Source: Geminisphaera colitermitum TAV2 (GTDB taxonomy: Bacteria > Verrucomicrobiota > Verrucomicrobiia > Opitutales > Opitutaceae). From it: a stretch of DNA of 64,000 bases. The stretch is from contig NZ_ABEA03000094.1 of the NCBI RefSeq assembly GCF_000171235.2, forward strand, positions 62,001 through 126,000, read 5' to 3'. Both the position numbers and the translations under genes were made by a program. Under the pieces are notes generated by a model. It was not told where the DNA came from, made no database searches, and was given only the letters and a program-made list of their open reading frames with translations. Below, in pieces: positions 44,452-53,521 of this stretch; the first letter of the stretch is position 1, and every line of letters begins with the position of its first letter.

Positions 44452-45372
44452 ATGAAAACAACATCTCGTCTCATCCGCCATTTCAGCGCTCTTGCCGCGC
44501 TTTTGTCGTTCGCCCTGCCCGCTGTGATGCAGGCGCAAATTGGCAACCGTCTTAACGAGGATTTCGACAGCGGAATCTCCGCCAATTGGAAACAAATTGA
44601 GAACACCCGCGAAGCCGTCACCAGCAGCAGCACTCCCACGTCTTTATTGGCCGGAACCGGAGGTGCATTGCGTTACCTTACGACTCAACATTCCGCCAAA
44701 AACGGGGTGAACTATTCGCAATTAACTGAGTCCACCTACTTGTCCAAGGGCGACTCGCTCACGTTGAATTTCGATTTTCAGGGAACCGAAACCGCTTACA
44801 AAAGTAACTCTGGCAATTATTTCACTTTCGGGCTGTTGGGCAGCACGACGTCCACATTTTCCATCGCCGACACCTTTGGGTATGGGATTTCCACGCGTCT
44901 GGAAGAAGACAGCCGTTCAGCAACCACTGCGCCGATAGCCCAAGTGATGAATGGCACTGTGCGTGGGACAACCACCTTCACAGCTAATGGGAGTGATTCG
45001 GTCGGAACGGCTTTCTCCACCAACGGCACCAATCGCACAGACCATCTGTCCTTCAGCTTTTCCATCACCCGCATGGCGGACGACGGACTCCTGCTTAAGA
45101 CAGTGTTTACCAACGTGACGGATAATGTGTCATTTGTTCGCACTTACAGCGTCGCGGCGGATGCGCTTCAAAATAAAGATGATGATCCTTACACATTTGA
45201 TGCGGTTTTCATAGGTTACTATCGGGCAGGTTCAGACAATGGGACGATCTTCGACATCGACAACGTCACCGTCACATACACCTCCGCCATTCCTGAACCG
45301 GCTACGGTGGCGCTGTTGCTTGGTTTTGGTGGTTTGCTTGGCGTGTTCGTATGGCGACGCGCACGTCGCTGA
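44452..45372 (+). CDS. PEP-CTERM sorting-domain protein
   Basis: 306 residues. Signal peptide (about 29 residues), a beta-rich Ser/Thr/Asn-rich body with DFDSGISANWKQIEN at the start, and a C-terminal sorting tag: IPEPATVALLL, hydrophobic helix, WRRARR. Exported and processed by exosortase, usually in bacteria that make exopolysaccharide. The body looks like a concanavalin-type beta-sandwich, but this is a guess from its opening. Confidence 0.85.
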   Translation: MKTTSRLIRHFSALAALLSFALPAVMQAQIGNRLNEDFDSGISANWKQIENTREAVTSSSTPTSLLAGTGGALRYLTTQHSAKNGVNYSQLTESTYLSKGDSLTLNFDFQGTETAYKSNSGNYFTFGLLGSTTSTFSIADTFGYGISTRLEEDSRSATTAPIAQVMNGTVRGTTTFTANGSDSVGTAFSTNGTNRTDHLSFSFSITRMADDGLLLKTVFTNVTDNVSFVRTYSVAADALQNKDDDPYTFDAVFIGYYRAGSDNGTIFDIDNVTVTYTSAIPEPATVALLLGFGGLLGVFVWRRARR

Positions 45373-45710
45373 TCTTTTTGGTTTTTAAAAATGCTCCCAT
45401 TGTAAGGGGACGGAGAAGACGCGTCAGCGCCTGGGACCGCCGGCATCTTGCCGGCTGACGATGCGCAGCGTCGTTGGGTCGGCATCAAAAGTGGCGCGGG
45501 CATCTCGCCCGCTTCGGAACAGAATGCGGGCGGGACGCCCGCGCCACTTTGCCATCAGCAAGATGCCGGCGGTCCCAGGCGCTGACGCGTCTTCTCCGCC
45601 CCCCCCCCCCCCACACAGCCATACAGAACGGAATTTTCTCAATCCACTTTCCACAACAAGACCACCTGTCAGCCACGCGAACTAACAGCGATTACCTAAA
45701 TCACCTAAGC
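45373..45710. repeat. Nested palindromes ending in C14
   Basis: A perfect 40-bp inverted repeat (45412-45451 and 45558-45597) encloses a paired REP-like element (45491-45512 and 45526-45547). It is followed at once by C14 (45599-45612). The rest is the leader of the transporter gene. No gene seen. Confidence 0.85.
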
Positions 45711-47189
45711 ATGTCCCAATCCCTCCCCCCCCCCGCCATTCCTGCCACTTCTGCTCCTCTTGCGGCTTCCGCAGCTTCGGGGCTGGTTCACAAGGTAGAG
45801 CCGACGGCACCTGAGGATCGTGTGCCGGTGGGACGTCGCATGGCGTTTGGCATGGGGAATTTTTCGGACCACATCGGCACCGATTCCCTCATCAGCAACG
45901 CCAACCCGATCTTCAATATCGCGCTCCATCTTGACCCGCGTTTGCTCGGATTGGGCATCGGGATTTGCCGGCTTTGGGATGCGATCACCGATCCGATTGT
46001 CGGCGTCATTTCGGACAACGCACGCACGCGTTGGGGGCGCCGACGTCCGTTCATGCTGGCGGGCGCGATTGGTGCGGGACTCGTTTTCCCCTTGGTCTGG
46101 CTCGTTCCCCAAGGCATCGGGAGCATGGGTCTGTTTATTTGGTTCACGCTCGGGGCGATGCTGTTTTTCACCTGCCAGACTTTTTTCACGATCCCGTGGA
46201 CCGCGCTCGGATTCGAACTGACGCCCGATTACAACGAGCGCACCCGCATCATGGAGTGGCGCGCCTACCTCGGCACCGCCGTCAGCCTTGTAGTGCCGTG
46301 GACTTACGCGTTCACACAAATGCCTGTCTGGGGCGGCAACACGATCGTCGGCGCACGCTGGATGGGGGTGTGCGTGGGGGTCTTGATTATCGTCAGCGGG
46401 CTCGTCCCAATCCTGTTCCTGCGCGAACGCAATTTCGGCAAAGCCAGGGAACAGGAAAAAACCGGGCTCTTCAAAGGCATCGGCATGACACTGCGCAACA
46501 AGCCGTTCATGATGATGGTGGCGATCACTCTGTTCACCGTCGTGGGGTCGCGCACGGTGCAGTACCTCGGATTTTACATCGGCCTGTATTATTTGTTCGA
46601 TGGCGACACGGCGAAGCAGGGGATTTACAATGGGATTTTTGGCAACGCCACACTGGTGGTCGGCGTCGTGTCGGTGTTCTTGCTCAACCGGCTTTCACAA
46701 CGTATCGGAAAACGGAAATCCCTCGCGCTTTGTCTGGTGCTTTTGATTGTGAGTTCGTTTGCGAAGTGGGCGCTTTATGATCCGGCAAATCCTTACCTGA
46801 GTCTTGGCGTGCTGGTGTTCACGGTGCCGGCGGGGATGGGTTTCTGGCTGCTGATCACGTCGATCAAGGCCGATATTTGTGATGACGACGAGTTGCGCAC
46901 GGGGCTGCGTCGCGAGGGTTCGATCGCGTCGATTTCGGCGTGGATTTCCAAGCTCTCAACGTCGGCGACTGCTGTTTTGGCGGGTGTGATTCTTACGGCC
47001 ACCGGCTACATTTCCGCCGCCGGCCCGGAGCAGGCGGCGGGGGTTATCGACAAGATGCGTTATTGTTTTTATTTCATCCCGTCGGTCACGGCGATTCCGG
47101 CGCTGGTGTTGTTGTATTTTTTCCCAATTACCGAGGCGCGGGCGCGCGAGACACGGCGTTTGCTCGAGGAGCGTCGTGGTAAATCCTGA
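45711..47189 (+). CDS. GPH-type (MelB-like) sugar:cation symporter
   Basis: 492 residues, 12 predicted membrane segments. Family signature DAITDPIVGVISDNARTRWG followed by RRRPFMLAGA. Probably imports the sugars or glycosides released by the upstream enzymes. The fourth to seventh codons are made by a C10 tract (45725-45734), so the frame just after the start depends on tract length; it is in frame here. Confidence 0.85.
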   Translation: MSQSLPPPAIPATSAPLAASAASGLVHKVEPTAPEDRVPVGRRMAFGMGNFSDHIGTDSLISNANPIFNIALHLDPRLLGLGIGICRLWDAITDPIVGVISDNARTRWGRRRPFMLAGAIGAGLVFPLVWLVPQGIGSMGLFIWFTLGAMLFFTCQTFFTIPWTALGFELTPDYNERTRIMEWRAYLGTAVSLVVPWTYAFTQMPVWGGNTIVGARWMGVCVGVLIIVSGLVPILFLRERNFGKAREQEKTGLFKGIGMTLRNKPFMMMVAITLFTVVGSRTVQYLGFYIGLYYLFDGDTAKQGIYNGIFGNATLVVGVVSVFLLNRLSQRIGKRKSLALCLVLLIVSSFAKWALYDPANPYLSLGVLVFTVPAGMGFWLLITSIKADICDDDELRTGLRREGSIASISAWISKLSTSATAVLAGVILTATGYISAAGPEQAAGVIDKMRYCFYFIPSVTAIPALVLLYFFPITEARARETRRLLEERRGKS

Positions 47190-47261
47190 CGTCGTCTGGC
47201 CGGGTGGTTTCTGAACATGGCTCGACGCGCAGCGGGCGTGGTGCCATGAGATGCGGGTGTT

Positions 47262-48095
47262 GTGAGTTGTCCGTTGTATTTTCCCATTCAGTCGATCCGC
47301 CTGCATTCGCATCGGTTTCAGGCGGGGTATTCGTTTCGCGCACACACGCAGGCGTTTCACCAGTTTTATTGCGTGCTGGAGGGCGTCGTTGCGCAACGGG
47401 TGGAGGGCACGGTGCACCGGTTGCGCGCGGGCGAGGGTGTGTGGATTGCGCCGGGGCTGGAACGGGAGCCGCGCGCGGAGAGTCGGTCGGGGGAATATAT
47501 GGTGGTGGATTTCACGCCGCCGTGGGCAGAGTTGGGCGCGGGGAGCGGGATGGTTTGCAAATTGGATCACGAGGCGCTGGCGGATGCGCGGGCGCTGGCG
47601 GCGTTTCGTGGGGTGGTGACGGCGAATTTGCGGGTGGCGGTTTTGTTTCACCATTTGTGTCTGCGGGTGCTGCCGGGGAAGTGGTTTGACCGGCTGCCCG
47701 CGGGCAATGGCGCGAAGGAGCCGGGAAAGGCTCGGGCGGTGGCGGAGGATCTGGCGCGTGTCGAGCGTATCGAACAAATGATGACAGCCAACACGGGCAA
47801 TGCGTTGCGGCTGGAGGAATTGGCGTCGTTGTCAGGGATGTCGCGGTCGGCGTTGGGGCGGTTGTTTTTGGCGTATCGCAGGGAGTCGCCGTGCGCGCGG
47901 TTTCGGACGATCCGCCTGGAGCGGGCGAAGCAATTGCTGGAGGATGGAGGGCGGTCGGTCACGGAGGTGGCGATGGAAACGGGTTTCGCCACGTCGCAAC
48001 ATTTCGCAGGGGCGTTTCGCAAAAAATTCGGGCGCAGTCCGTCTGAGGTTTTTTGTCAGGAGGGCGGGTCTCCTGACCTGCGCGACGACGCGTAG
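47262..48095 (+). CDS. AraC-family transcriptional regulator
   Basis: 277 residues from a GTG. N-terminal cupin-like sensor (HTQAFHQFYCVLEGVVAQRV) and C-terminal double HTH (ALRLEELASLSGMSRSALGR; SVTEVAMETGFATSQHFAGA) ending FRKKFGRSPSEVF. Probably senses a sugar and controls the transporter upstream. The last ~10 residues run into a palindrome (48063-48151), so the natural end may be altered. Confidence 0.8.
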   Translation: MSCPLYFPIQSIRLHSHRFQAGYSFRAHTQAFHQFYCVLEGVVAQRVEGTVHRLRAGEGVWIAPGLEREPRAESRSGEYMVVDFTPPWAELGAGSGMVCKLDHEALADARALAAFRGVVTANLRVAVLFHHLCLRVLPGKWFDRLPAGNGAKEPGKARAVAEDLARVERIEQMMTANTGNALRLEELASLSGMSRSALGRLFLAYRRESPCARFRTIRLERAKQLLEDGGRSVTEVAMETGFATSQHFAGAFRKKFGRSPSEVFCQEGGSPDLRDDA

Positions 48096-48151
48096 TGTTA
48101 CGGATGGGCGCGGCTGCGCCGCGTCTGGCGGGTCGGGAGACCCGCCCTCCT
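48063..48151. repeat. Palindrome between convergent genes
   Basis: GGCGGGTCTCC near 48064 pairs with GGAGACCCGCC near 48138, with smaller stems (GGGCGCGGCTGCGCCGCG) inside. It covers the ends of the AraC gene and of one reading of the HD-phosphodiesterase gene. Confidence 0.7.
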
Positions 48152-50724
48152 TATACGACCGGAGGTTTGGAGGTGGTCTTGGTGGTAACCGTTTTCCGTG
48201 ATGGTTCCGGCGGGGGGGGGGGAGGCCGGACGGGTGTCTTCTTTTTCGTCGTCATCGTCGTCGTCCTCTTCGGCGGCGGTGGCTTTTTCTTCGTCCTCGG
48301 TTTTTGGATACGCGATGCGGCCGTGCAGCATGTTGAGGAGGGTGTGGGCGAAGCTTTCCTTGATCTCGGCGAGTTCGGCAAGGGTCAGGGGGGCTTCGTC
48401 GAGCTGGCCGTCAGCCACGCGGTCGTTGACGACTTGTTCGATGAGTTCTCCGAGGTGTTGCGGGGTGACGCGGCGCAGGGAGCGCGAGGCGGCTTCGACG
48501 CCGTCGGCAAGGTGTATGATGGCGCTTTCCTTGAAGCGGGGGGGGGGGCCGTCGTAGCGATAGGTGGTCTCGGACACGGGGGCGGGTTGCAGGCCGGCGG
48601 GGGTGGCGGGGTTGCTGCCGCCGGGGGGGCGGGGGAAGGGTTGGGGCGTGGCGCCGCGCGGCGCGACAAAGGGGGCGGTGGCGCCGGCGCCGCTGCGCAG
48701 GGCGAAGGGGGGTTGCGTGGCGTTGGTGACGGCGCGGTGAAAAAAGTAGCGGATGAGGGTGGTGCCGTGGTGCTGTTGGATGACGTCGATGACGGCTCGG
48801 GGGAGTTTGCTTTTTACGGCGAGGTCCACGCCGTCCTTGACGTGGCTTTTGATGATGAGGGCGGAGAGGGAGGGGTTGTTGTCGTCGTGCGGGTTCACGC
48901 CGTCGATCTGGTTTTCCATGAAGTACTCGGGTTTGTTGGTTTTGCCGATGTCGTGGAAGAGGGCGCAGACGCGGGCGAGGAGGGGGTTGGCACCGATGGC
49001 GGAGGCGGCGTTTTCGGAGAGTTGGGCGACGACGAGGGAGTGGTGGTAGGTGCCGGGGGCCTCCATTTGCATGGTGCGCAGGAGGGGGTGGTTGTAGTCG
49101 GTGAGTTCGAGGAGGGTGATGTCGGTGGTGCGTTTGAAGAGGGCTTCGAGGATGGGTAGCAGGCCGGCGACAATGACGCCGCTGAGGATGCCGGTGCCGA
49201 GGGCGGCGATCATCTGGCGGACAATGGTGAACCAGTCGAGGCGGTCGAAGTAGCCGAGGAGGGCAACGGCAACGGCGGTGACGAGTCCGGCGTAGGTGGC
49301 GGCGCGGACGACGTTGCTGCGTTTGCGGGTGTTTTGCGCGCAGAAGATGGCCACCATGGAGGAGGCGACGGCAAGGACGAGGAGATCGACGCGGTTGCCG
49401 TAAATGACGCTGGTGAAGATGGCGATGAGCAGGGCCATGAAGATGCCGGAGCCGGCGTCGATCATGATGGCGACGATGAGGGGGGCGATGATGACGGGGG
49501 CAACGTAGGGGAGGGCGGAGGCGGCGGAGGTGTTGGCGAGGAAGACGGGGAGGCTGCCGAGCGAGTAGGTGGCGCGGACGAGGGCGAGGTTGACCACGAC
49601 GACGAGGGCAAGGAGGGCGAGGCGGCCGTTGCTGCGCAGGGTTTCGGGGTCTTCGATGCGGATGTAAAGGATGCTGGCGATGGTCATGGCCAGGACGAGG
49701 AGGAGGCGGCTGGCAATGGTGAGGTTTTCGTCGCTGGAGAGGGAGCCGCTTTGGAGGAGGTGCTGGCGGTAGGCGGCGAGCATTTCGTATTGCTCGGGGG
49801 TGACGCGGGTGTCGGGTTCGATGATGGTGGCGCCGCGTTCGACGGTGATTTGCACGGGCTGGAGGGTGGCCAGGGTGCGCAGGCGGCTTTGTTCGGTGGC
49901 GTCTTCGTCGTAGATGAGGTTGGGCGAGAGGCCGCCGCGGAGGACGCGGAAGAGGGCAAGGGCGAGGGGGCGGTCGGTGATCTCGGCGGAGAGGTTGATG
50001 CGGAGGTAGGTGAGGGCTTCTTCGTGGGATTCGACGGGGTTGGAGATGACTTCGCCGTCGGCGCGCAGGACTTGGAAGAGGGCAATGGAGCCGGGGGCGA
50101 CGTGGAGTTGGGCGTGCTGCGCGTCGGTGTAGATGCCGGCGTGGCAGATGGCACGGAGGGTGGCGAGGCCGATGTCGAAGAGTTCGTCGAGGGCGGGTTT
50201 GCCGTTGGCGGCGGTCTTGCCGTTGGTGGAGTTGAGGAGGGTGGAGGCGTCGGCGGCACTGACGCGCTGGGTGCTGAGGGAGTTGAAGTCGGAGACGGCT
50301 TTTTCGAGCGCGGCAGGGGGGGGGGGGGGAGGTTGCTGATGCGTTTGAGTTCGGCGCGGAGGGTGGCGAGGTGTTGTTCGAATTGTTCGAGGGGGGCTGT
50401 GTCGATGCGGTAGATGGGGGCGACGCGGTTGCTGATTTGTTCGCGGAGGCGTTGGGTGCGTTCGGCGCTGGTGTAGGTGAAGGTTTCGCTGGCGGCGATG
50501 CGGGTGGAGGCGATCTGGTTGGGGAGGACGGGCAGGGTGTGACTGGTGATGCCGACGAAGCTGATGAGGACGATGGCGGCGACGGTGAGGGCAAAGATGA
50601 TGACGCCTACGATGCGGCTGGATTCGAGGAAGCTGGCGAAACTGGATTTCTCGGCGGATTTGCGCCGTCGTGGCGCGGGTGATCCGAGAAAGAGGCGGCG
50701 GAAGAGGTTGCGGAGGAAGATCAT
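48098..50724 (-). pseudogene. PgpH-type 7TM-HD phosphodiesterase, frameshifted at a C14 tract
   Basis: Start ATG at 50724. The N-terminus (membrane helix VGVIIFALTVAAIVLISFVG, then extracellular ERTQRLREQISNRVAPIYRI) is in one frame up to the tract at 50316-50329; the rest (AALEKAVSDFNSLS, seven hydrophobic segments, HD domain with YHHSL, LFHDIGKTNKPEYF, VIQQHHGT) is in another. A tract of 12 or 15 would restore one protein of about 875 residues. PgpH-type enzymes hydrolyse c-di-AMP. A second tract, G11 at 48212-48222, chooses between C-terminal ends at 48098 and 48151. Sequencing error, mutation or phase variation are all possible. Confidence 0.75.
50316..50329 (-). repeat. G14 (C14 on coding strand) frame-breaking tract
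   Basis: Encodes Pro in the PgpH-like N-terminal frame; lengths divisible by three join it to the downstream frame. Confidence 0.9.
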
Positions 50725-50730
50725 GATGAA

Positions 50731-50764
50731 AGAGCTGAAATGCTGAAAACTGAAACGCTGAAGT
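50731..50764 (+). repeat. Seven-base GCTGAAA array
   Basis: AGCTGAAA, TGCTGAAA, ACTGAAA, CGCTGAAG between the PgpH-like start and the phoH stop. Same unit as the phage array at 18614, although this is host DNA. Confidence 0.8.
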
Positions 50765-50801
50765 GTGGGATGCGGAATGGGTTGCAGGTTTCGACGGTGG
50801 T

Positions 50802-51833
50802 TCAGTTTTTGGCGTCGTCGGAGTCGTTGGCGTCGGCAGAGATGGGGTTTTTGAAGCGTTCGTAGGCGTCGATGATTTGGTGGACGAGGGGGTGCCGGAC
50901 GACGTCGGCGCCGCTGAAGTGGTGGAACGCGATGTCGGGCACGTCGCGCAGGATGCGTTCGACTTCGATGAGGCCGGACTGGCGCGCGCGGGGGAGGTCG
51001 ATCTGGGTGATGTCGCCGGTGACGACCATGCGGGAGTCTTCGCCGAGGCGGGTGAGGAACATCATCATCTGCTCGGAGGTGGTGTTTTGCGCTTCGTCGA
51101 GGATGATGAAGCTGTGCGGGAGGGTGCGTCCGCGCATGTAGGCGAGGGGGGCGATTTCGATGACGTCTTTTTCGGTGAGCTTGGCGACTTCGGTGGCGTC
51201 AAGCATGTCGTGCATGGCGTCGTAAAGGGGGCGGAGGTAGGGGAGGATTTTTTCGCGGAGGTCGCCGGGGAGGAAGCCGAGGGCTTCGCCGGCTTCGACG
51301 GCGGGGCGGGTGAGGACGATGCGTTCGACCTCGCCTTTGAGGAGCGCGGAGACGGCGGCGGCCATGGCGAGGTAGGTTTTGCCGGTGCCGGCGGGGCCGA
51401 TGCCAAAGGTGAGGGGTTTTTGAAGGATGGACTGGAGGTAGAGTTTTTGGCCGAGGGTTTTGGGAACGATGCTTTTGCGGTGCGTGGGGATGACGAGGGG
51501 TTTGCCGAAGAGTTCGCGCAGGGGGGCGCCGTCGTCACGCGCCATGAGTTCGACGAAACGGGCAAAGTCGGGGGTGCGCACATGGAGGCCTTGGGTGCGG
51601 GCTTGGTTGAGGAAGTCGAAGAGTTGTTCAACGCGCGCGATGCGTGCGGCGGCATCGGTGGTGGCACGGGTGTCGTTGGCGGGGGCGTCGGGGGTCTCGA
51701 TGCGCAGCCAGTCTTCGCGGGTGACGAGGGTAACGCCGAGGGCGCGTTCGGCGAGCGCGAGGTTGTCGGGGCGTCCCGCGTAGAGTTGGGAGAGGTGGCG
51801 GGGGTTGGGAAAATGGAGCGTGGTAGAGGGCAC
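50802..51833 (-). CDS. phoH: PhoH-family ATPase
   Basis: 343 residues. P-loop GIGPAGTGKT (144-153), Walker B FIILDEAQN (242-250), and the family segments LTRPAVEAGEALGFLPGDL and MVVTGDITQIDLP. Bacterial PhoH proteins are predicted RNA helicase/ATPases often linked to ybeY and PgpH-type genes; here the PgpH-like gene lies immediately downstream on the same strand, the classical order. Confidence 0.9.
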   Translation of the reverse strand: MPSTTLHFPNPRHLSQLYAGRPDNLALAERALGVTLVTREDWLRIETPDAPANDTRATTDAAARIARVEQLFDFLNQARTQGLHVRTPDFARFVELMARDDGAPLRELFGKPLVIPTHRKSIVPKTLGQKLYLQSILQKPLTFGIGPAGTGKTYLAMAAAVSALLKGEVERIVLTRPAVEAGEALGFLPGDLREKILPYLRPLYDAMHDMLDATEVAKLTEKDVIEIAPLAYMRGRTLPHSFIILDEAQNTTSEQMMMFLTRLGEDSRMVVTGDITQIDLPRARQSGLIEVERILRDVPDIAFHHFSGADVVRHPLVHQIIDAYERFKNPISADANDSDDAKN

Positions 51834-51838
51834 GAGTG

Positions 51839-51976
51839 GAAAATTAGGAGTTAGGAATTAGGAATTAGAAATTAGGAATGGGCGGTTGCGTCGTCGGTTT
51901 GGGAGTCGGGATATCCGGGCTTATTCGTGTGCATGGGCTCGTTTTTCTAATTTTTAATTTCTAATTCCTAATTTTT
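51839..51976. repeat. Facing arrays of TTAGGAA and its complement
   Basis: 51843-51879 has TTAGGAG, TTAGGAA, TTAGGAA, TTAGAAA, TTAGGAA at 7-base steps; 51946-51975 has the reverse complement CTAATTT, TTAATTT, CTAATTC, CTAATTT. They flank about 65 bases between the phoH and HIT genes. Confidence 0.9.
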
Positions 51977-52443
51977 CCGGTGAGTCGTTCCCAGGTTTGT
52001 TCGAGGGCTTGTGGGAGGATGCGGGTTTGGCCGAGGACGGGCATGAAGTTGTTGTCGCCGTTCCAGCGGGGGACGATGTGGCCGTGTAGGTGGTCGATGC
52101 TGCCGCCGGAGGCGCGTCCGAGGTTGAAGCCGATGTTGAAGGCGTCGGGTTTCATCACGGTGCGCAGGAGGCGTTTGCCGTGGGTGATGATGGCGAACAG
52201 GTCGGCGCGTTCGTCGTCGGTGAGGTCTTCGATGTCGGCCACTTCGCGGAAGGGGATGGCGAGGAGATGCCCGGGATTGTAGGGGAAGCGGTTGAGCATC
52301 AAGTAGGAAAGCGGCGAACGATGCACGATGAGGGCGGCGCGGTCATCACCGAGGGCAGGCAACTCGGTGAAGGGGCGTTGAAACGCCGGTGTGCGCGGCG
52401 CTTCGATGTAATCCATGCGCCAGTAAGGATGGAGCTGCTGCAT
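51961..52443 (-). CDS. HIT-family nucleotide phosphohydrolase/transferase
   Basis: 160 residues. Histidine triad HLHGHIVPRW near residue 118, and the usual upstream part RSPLSYLMLNRFPYNPGHLL. Acts on AMP-linked dinucleotides (AP4A-phosphorylase-like). Its last codons overlap the periodic array on the 51946 side. Confidence 0.85.
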   Translation of the reverse strand: MQQLHPYWRMDYIEAPRTPAFQRPFTELPALGDDRAALIVHRSPLSYLMLNRFPYNPGHLLAIPFREVADIEDLTDDERADLFAIITHGKRLLRTVMKPDAFNIGFNLGRASGGSIDHLHGHIVPRWNGDNNFMPVLGQTRILPQALEQTWERLTGKIRN

Positions 52444-52854
52444 AATTGGAACCGGTCGAGGGAAACGGCCGACAGGGGGCTTGTCAAAGCCTGCGGTCAG
52501 GGGGGGGCAGTGCTTTTATCTCTTGCGATGGATGGCTATTCCTAGGGGTTGTCGCCATGAGATGGCGGCCGTTCATCGTCTTAACGGTAGGGAGGCCTTT
52601 GTGCCCTCTGTCGAGGGCAGCCCTTCGGCGGCCATCGCCTTCGGTGAAGGCCATCTCCGCGCTGCTGCGCTCCGTCCGAGGCCTCCGAAACCACGCTCCA
52701 AACACCTATGAATTTCGCATTTTCACACTACGCACGGCGGAGGCCTCGGAGAGGCCTCCCTACCAGGTATCAAATAGCTACAGCTTACATGAAACTGCTC
52801 AGCCTAACAGTGCTTTTCAGCAGGGCTAGGCAGAGGCCAGGGGGGGGGGGACGC
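52444..52854. other. Gene-free stretch with dispersed repeat copy 3 and two G tracts
   Basis: Contains G8 at 52500, repeat copy 3 at 52577-52800 and G11 at 52840-52850. No gene seen. Confidence 0.7.
52577..52800 (-). repeat. Dispersed ~200-bp repeat, copy 3, with rearranged centre
   Basis: The arms are in the same order as in copies 1 and 2, but the ~52-bp centre between CCGAGGCCTCCG and its complement is inverted, and so are the outermost flanks (GTCTTAACGG on the left, ATAGCTACAG on the right). Confidence 0.85.
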
Positions 52855-53436
52855 TTACCAGCCTACGGCGGATTTGTGGCCTTGTTTGGTGATCTGTTTT
52901 TCACCTTCCCATACACCGAGGCCGTTTTGCACGGTGGTGAGCGTGAGTTGGAAGGAATAGGTCACTTGGTTCACTTTGCCGGCCTTGGCGGTGTCTTGGA
53001 TGATTTTGCCGGTGAGCGTATAGTAGGGCATCGCGGTGCCTTGCTTGGGGCCGAGTTCGGCGGCGAGCGGGTCTTCTGAACCTCCGTAGGCAATGGTCGT
53101 GGTCGTGAGGACTTTGCCGGATTGGTAGAGGGCGACGCGGATTTTCTTGGTCAGTGAATCCATGTCGAAGTTGTCCTGCGTGTTGTTGACGATGCGCGAG
53201 ACGGCCATGACGGCGGGTTTGCTCGGCGCGCGTTCGAGAACGCCGGAGGCAAGCAGGTCGGCAACGAGGTCGTCGGCGGCGGCGTTGAAGTCCTGGATGT
53301 TGATCTGGTTGAGCGAGACGATGGTGTTGGGTCCCTTGGAATCAACGTAGGCGGCGTCGCGCGAGGAGCATCCGGCGGCGAGGAGCAGCATGGCGAGTCC
53401 GGCGGCGAGGAGGGTGGTGTGGCGGTGTGTTTTCAT
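52855..53436 (-). CDS. lpoB: LpoB-like lipoprotein, activator of penicillin-binding protein
   Basis: 193 residues from ATG at 53436. Lipobox LLLAAGC near residue 23, then the LpoB-type domain: IQDFNAAADDLVADLLASGV, PAVMAVSRIVNNTQDNFDMD, and the C-terminal beta strands YYTLTGKIIQDTAK and TYSFQLTLTTVQNG. In E. coli LpoB activates PBP1b from the outer membrane. Preceded on the same strand by YcfL-like and COG3014-like genes. Confidence 0.85.
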   Translation of the reverse strand: MKTHRHTTLLAAGLAMLLLAAGCSSRDAAYVDSKGPNTIVSLNQINIQDFNAAADDLVADLLASGVLERAPSKPAVMAVSRIVNNTQDNFDMDSLTKKIRVALYQSGKVLTTTTIAYGGSEDPLAAELGPKQGTAMPYYTLTGKIIQDTAKAGKVNQVTYSFQLTLTTVQNGLGVWEGEKQITKQGHKSAVGW

Positions 53437-53442
53437 GGTGCG

Positions 53443-53492
53443 GTGAGCAGTGAACAGTGAGCAGTGAAACAGTGAAACAGTGAACAGTGAGT
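53443..53492 (+). repeat. GTGAACA array, period 7-8
   Basis: GTGAGCA, GTGAACA, GTGAGCA, GTGAAACA, GTGAAACA, GTGAACA, GTGA, just upstream of the lpoB-like start. Confidence 0.9.
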
Positions 53493-53521
53493 GGCGAGTC
53501 GTGGGAATGCGGCGCGGCAGG

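Noticed and set aside
48095-49159. A 354-residue Gly/Val-rich plus-strand frame
   Set aside because: Antisense of the HD-domain part of the PgpH-like gene, which has clear motifs on the other strand.
48411-50594. A 727-residue minus-strand frame rich in Pro, Arg and His
   Set aside because: It is the third frame of the PgpH-like gene; composition follows the GC-rich third positions of the real frame and no domain is visible.
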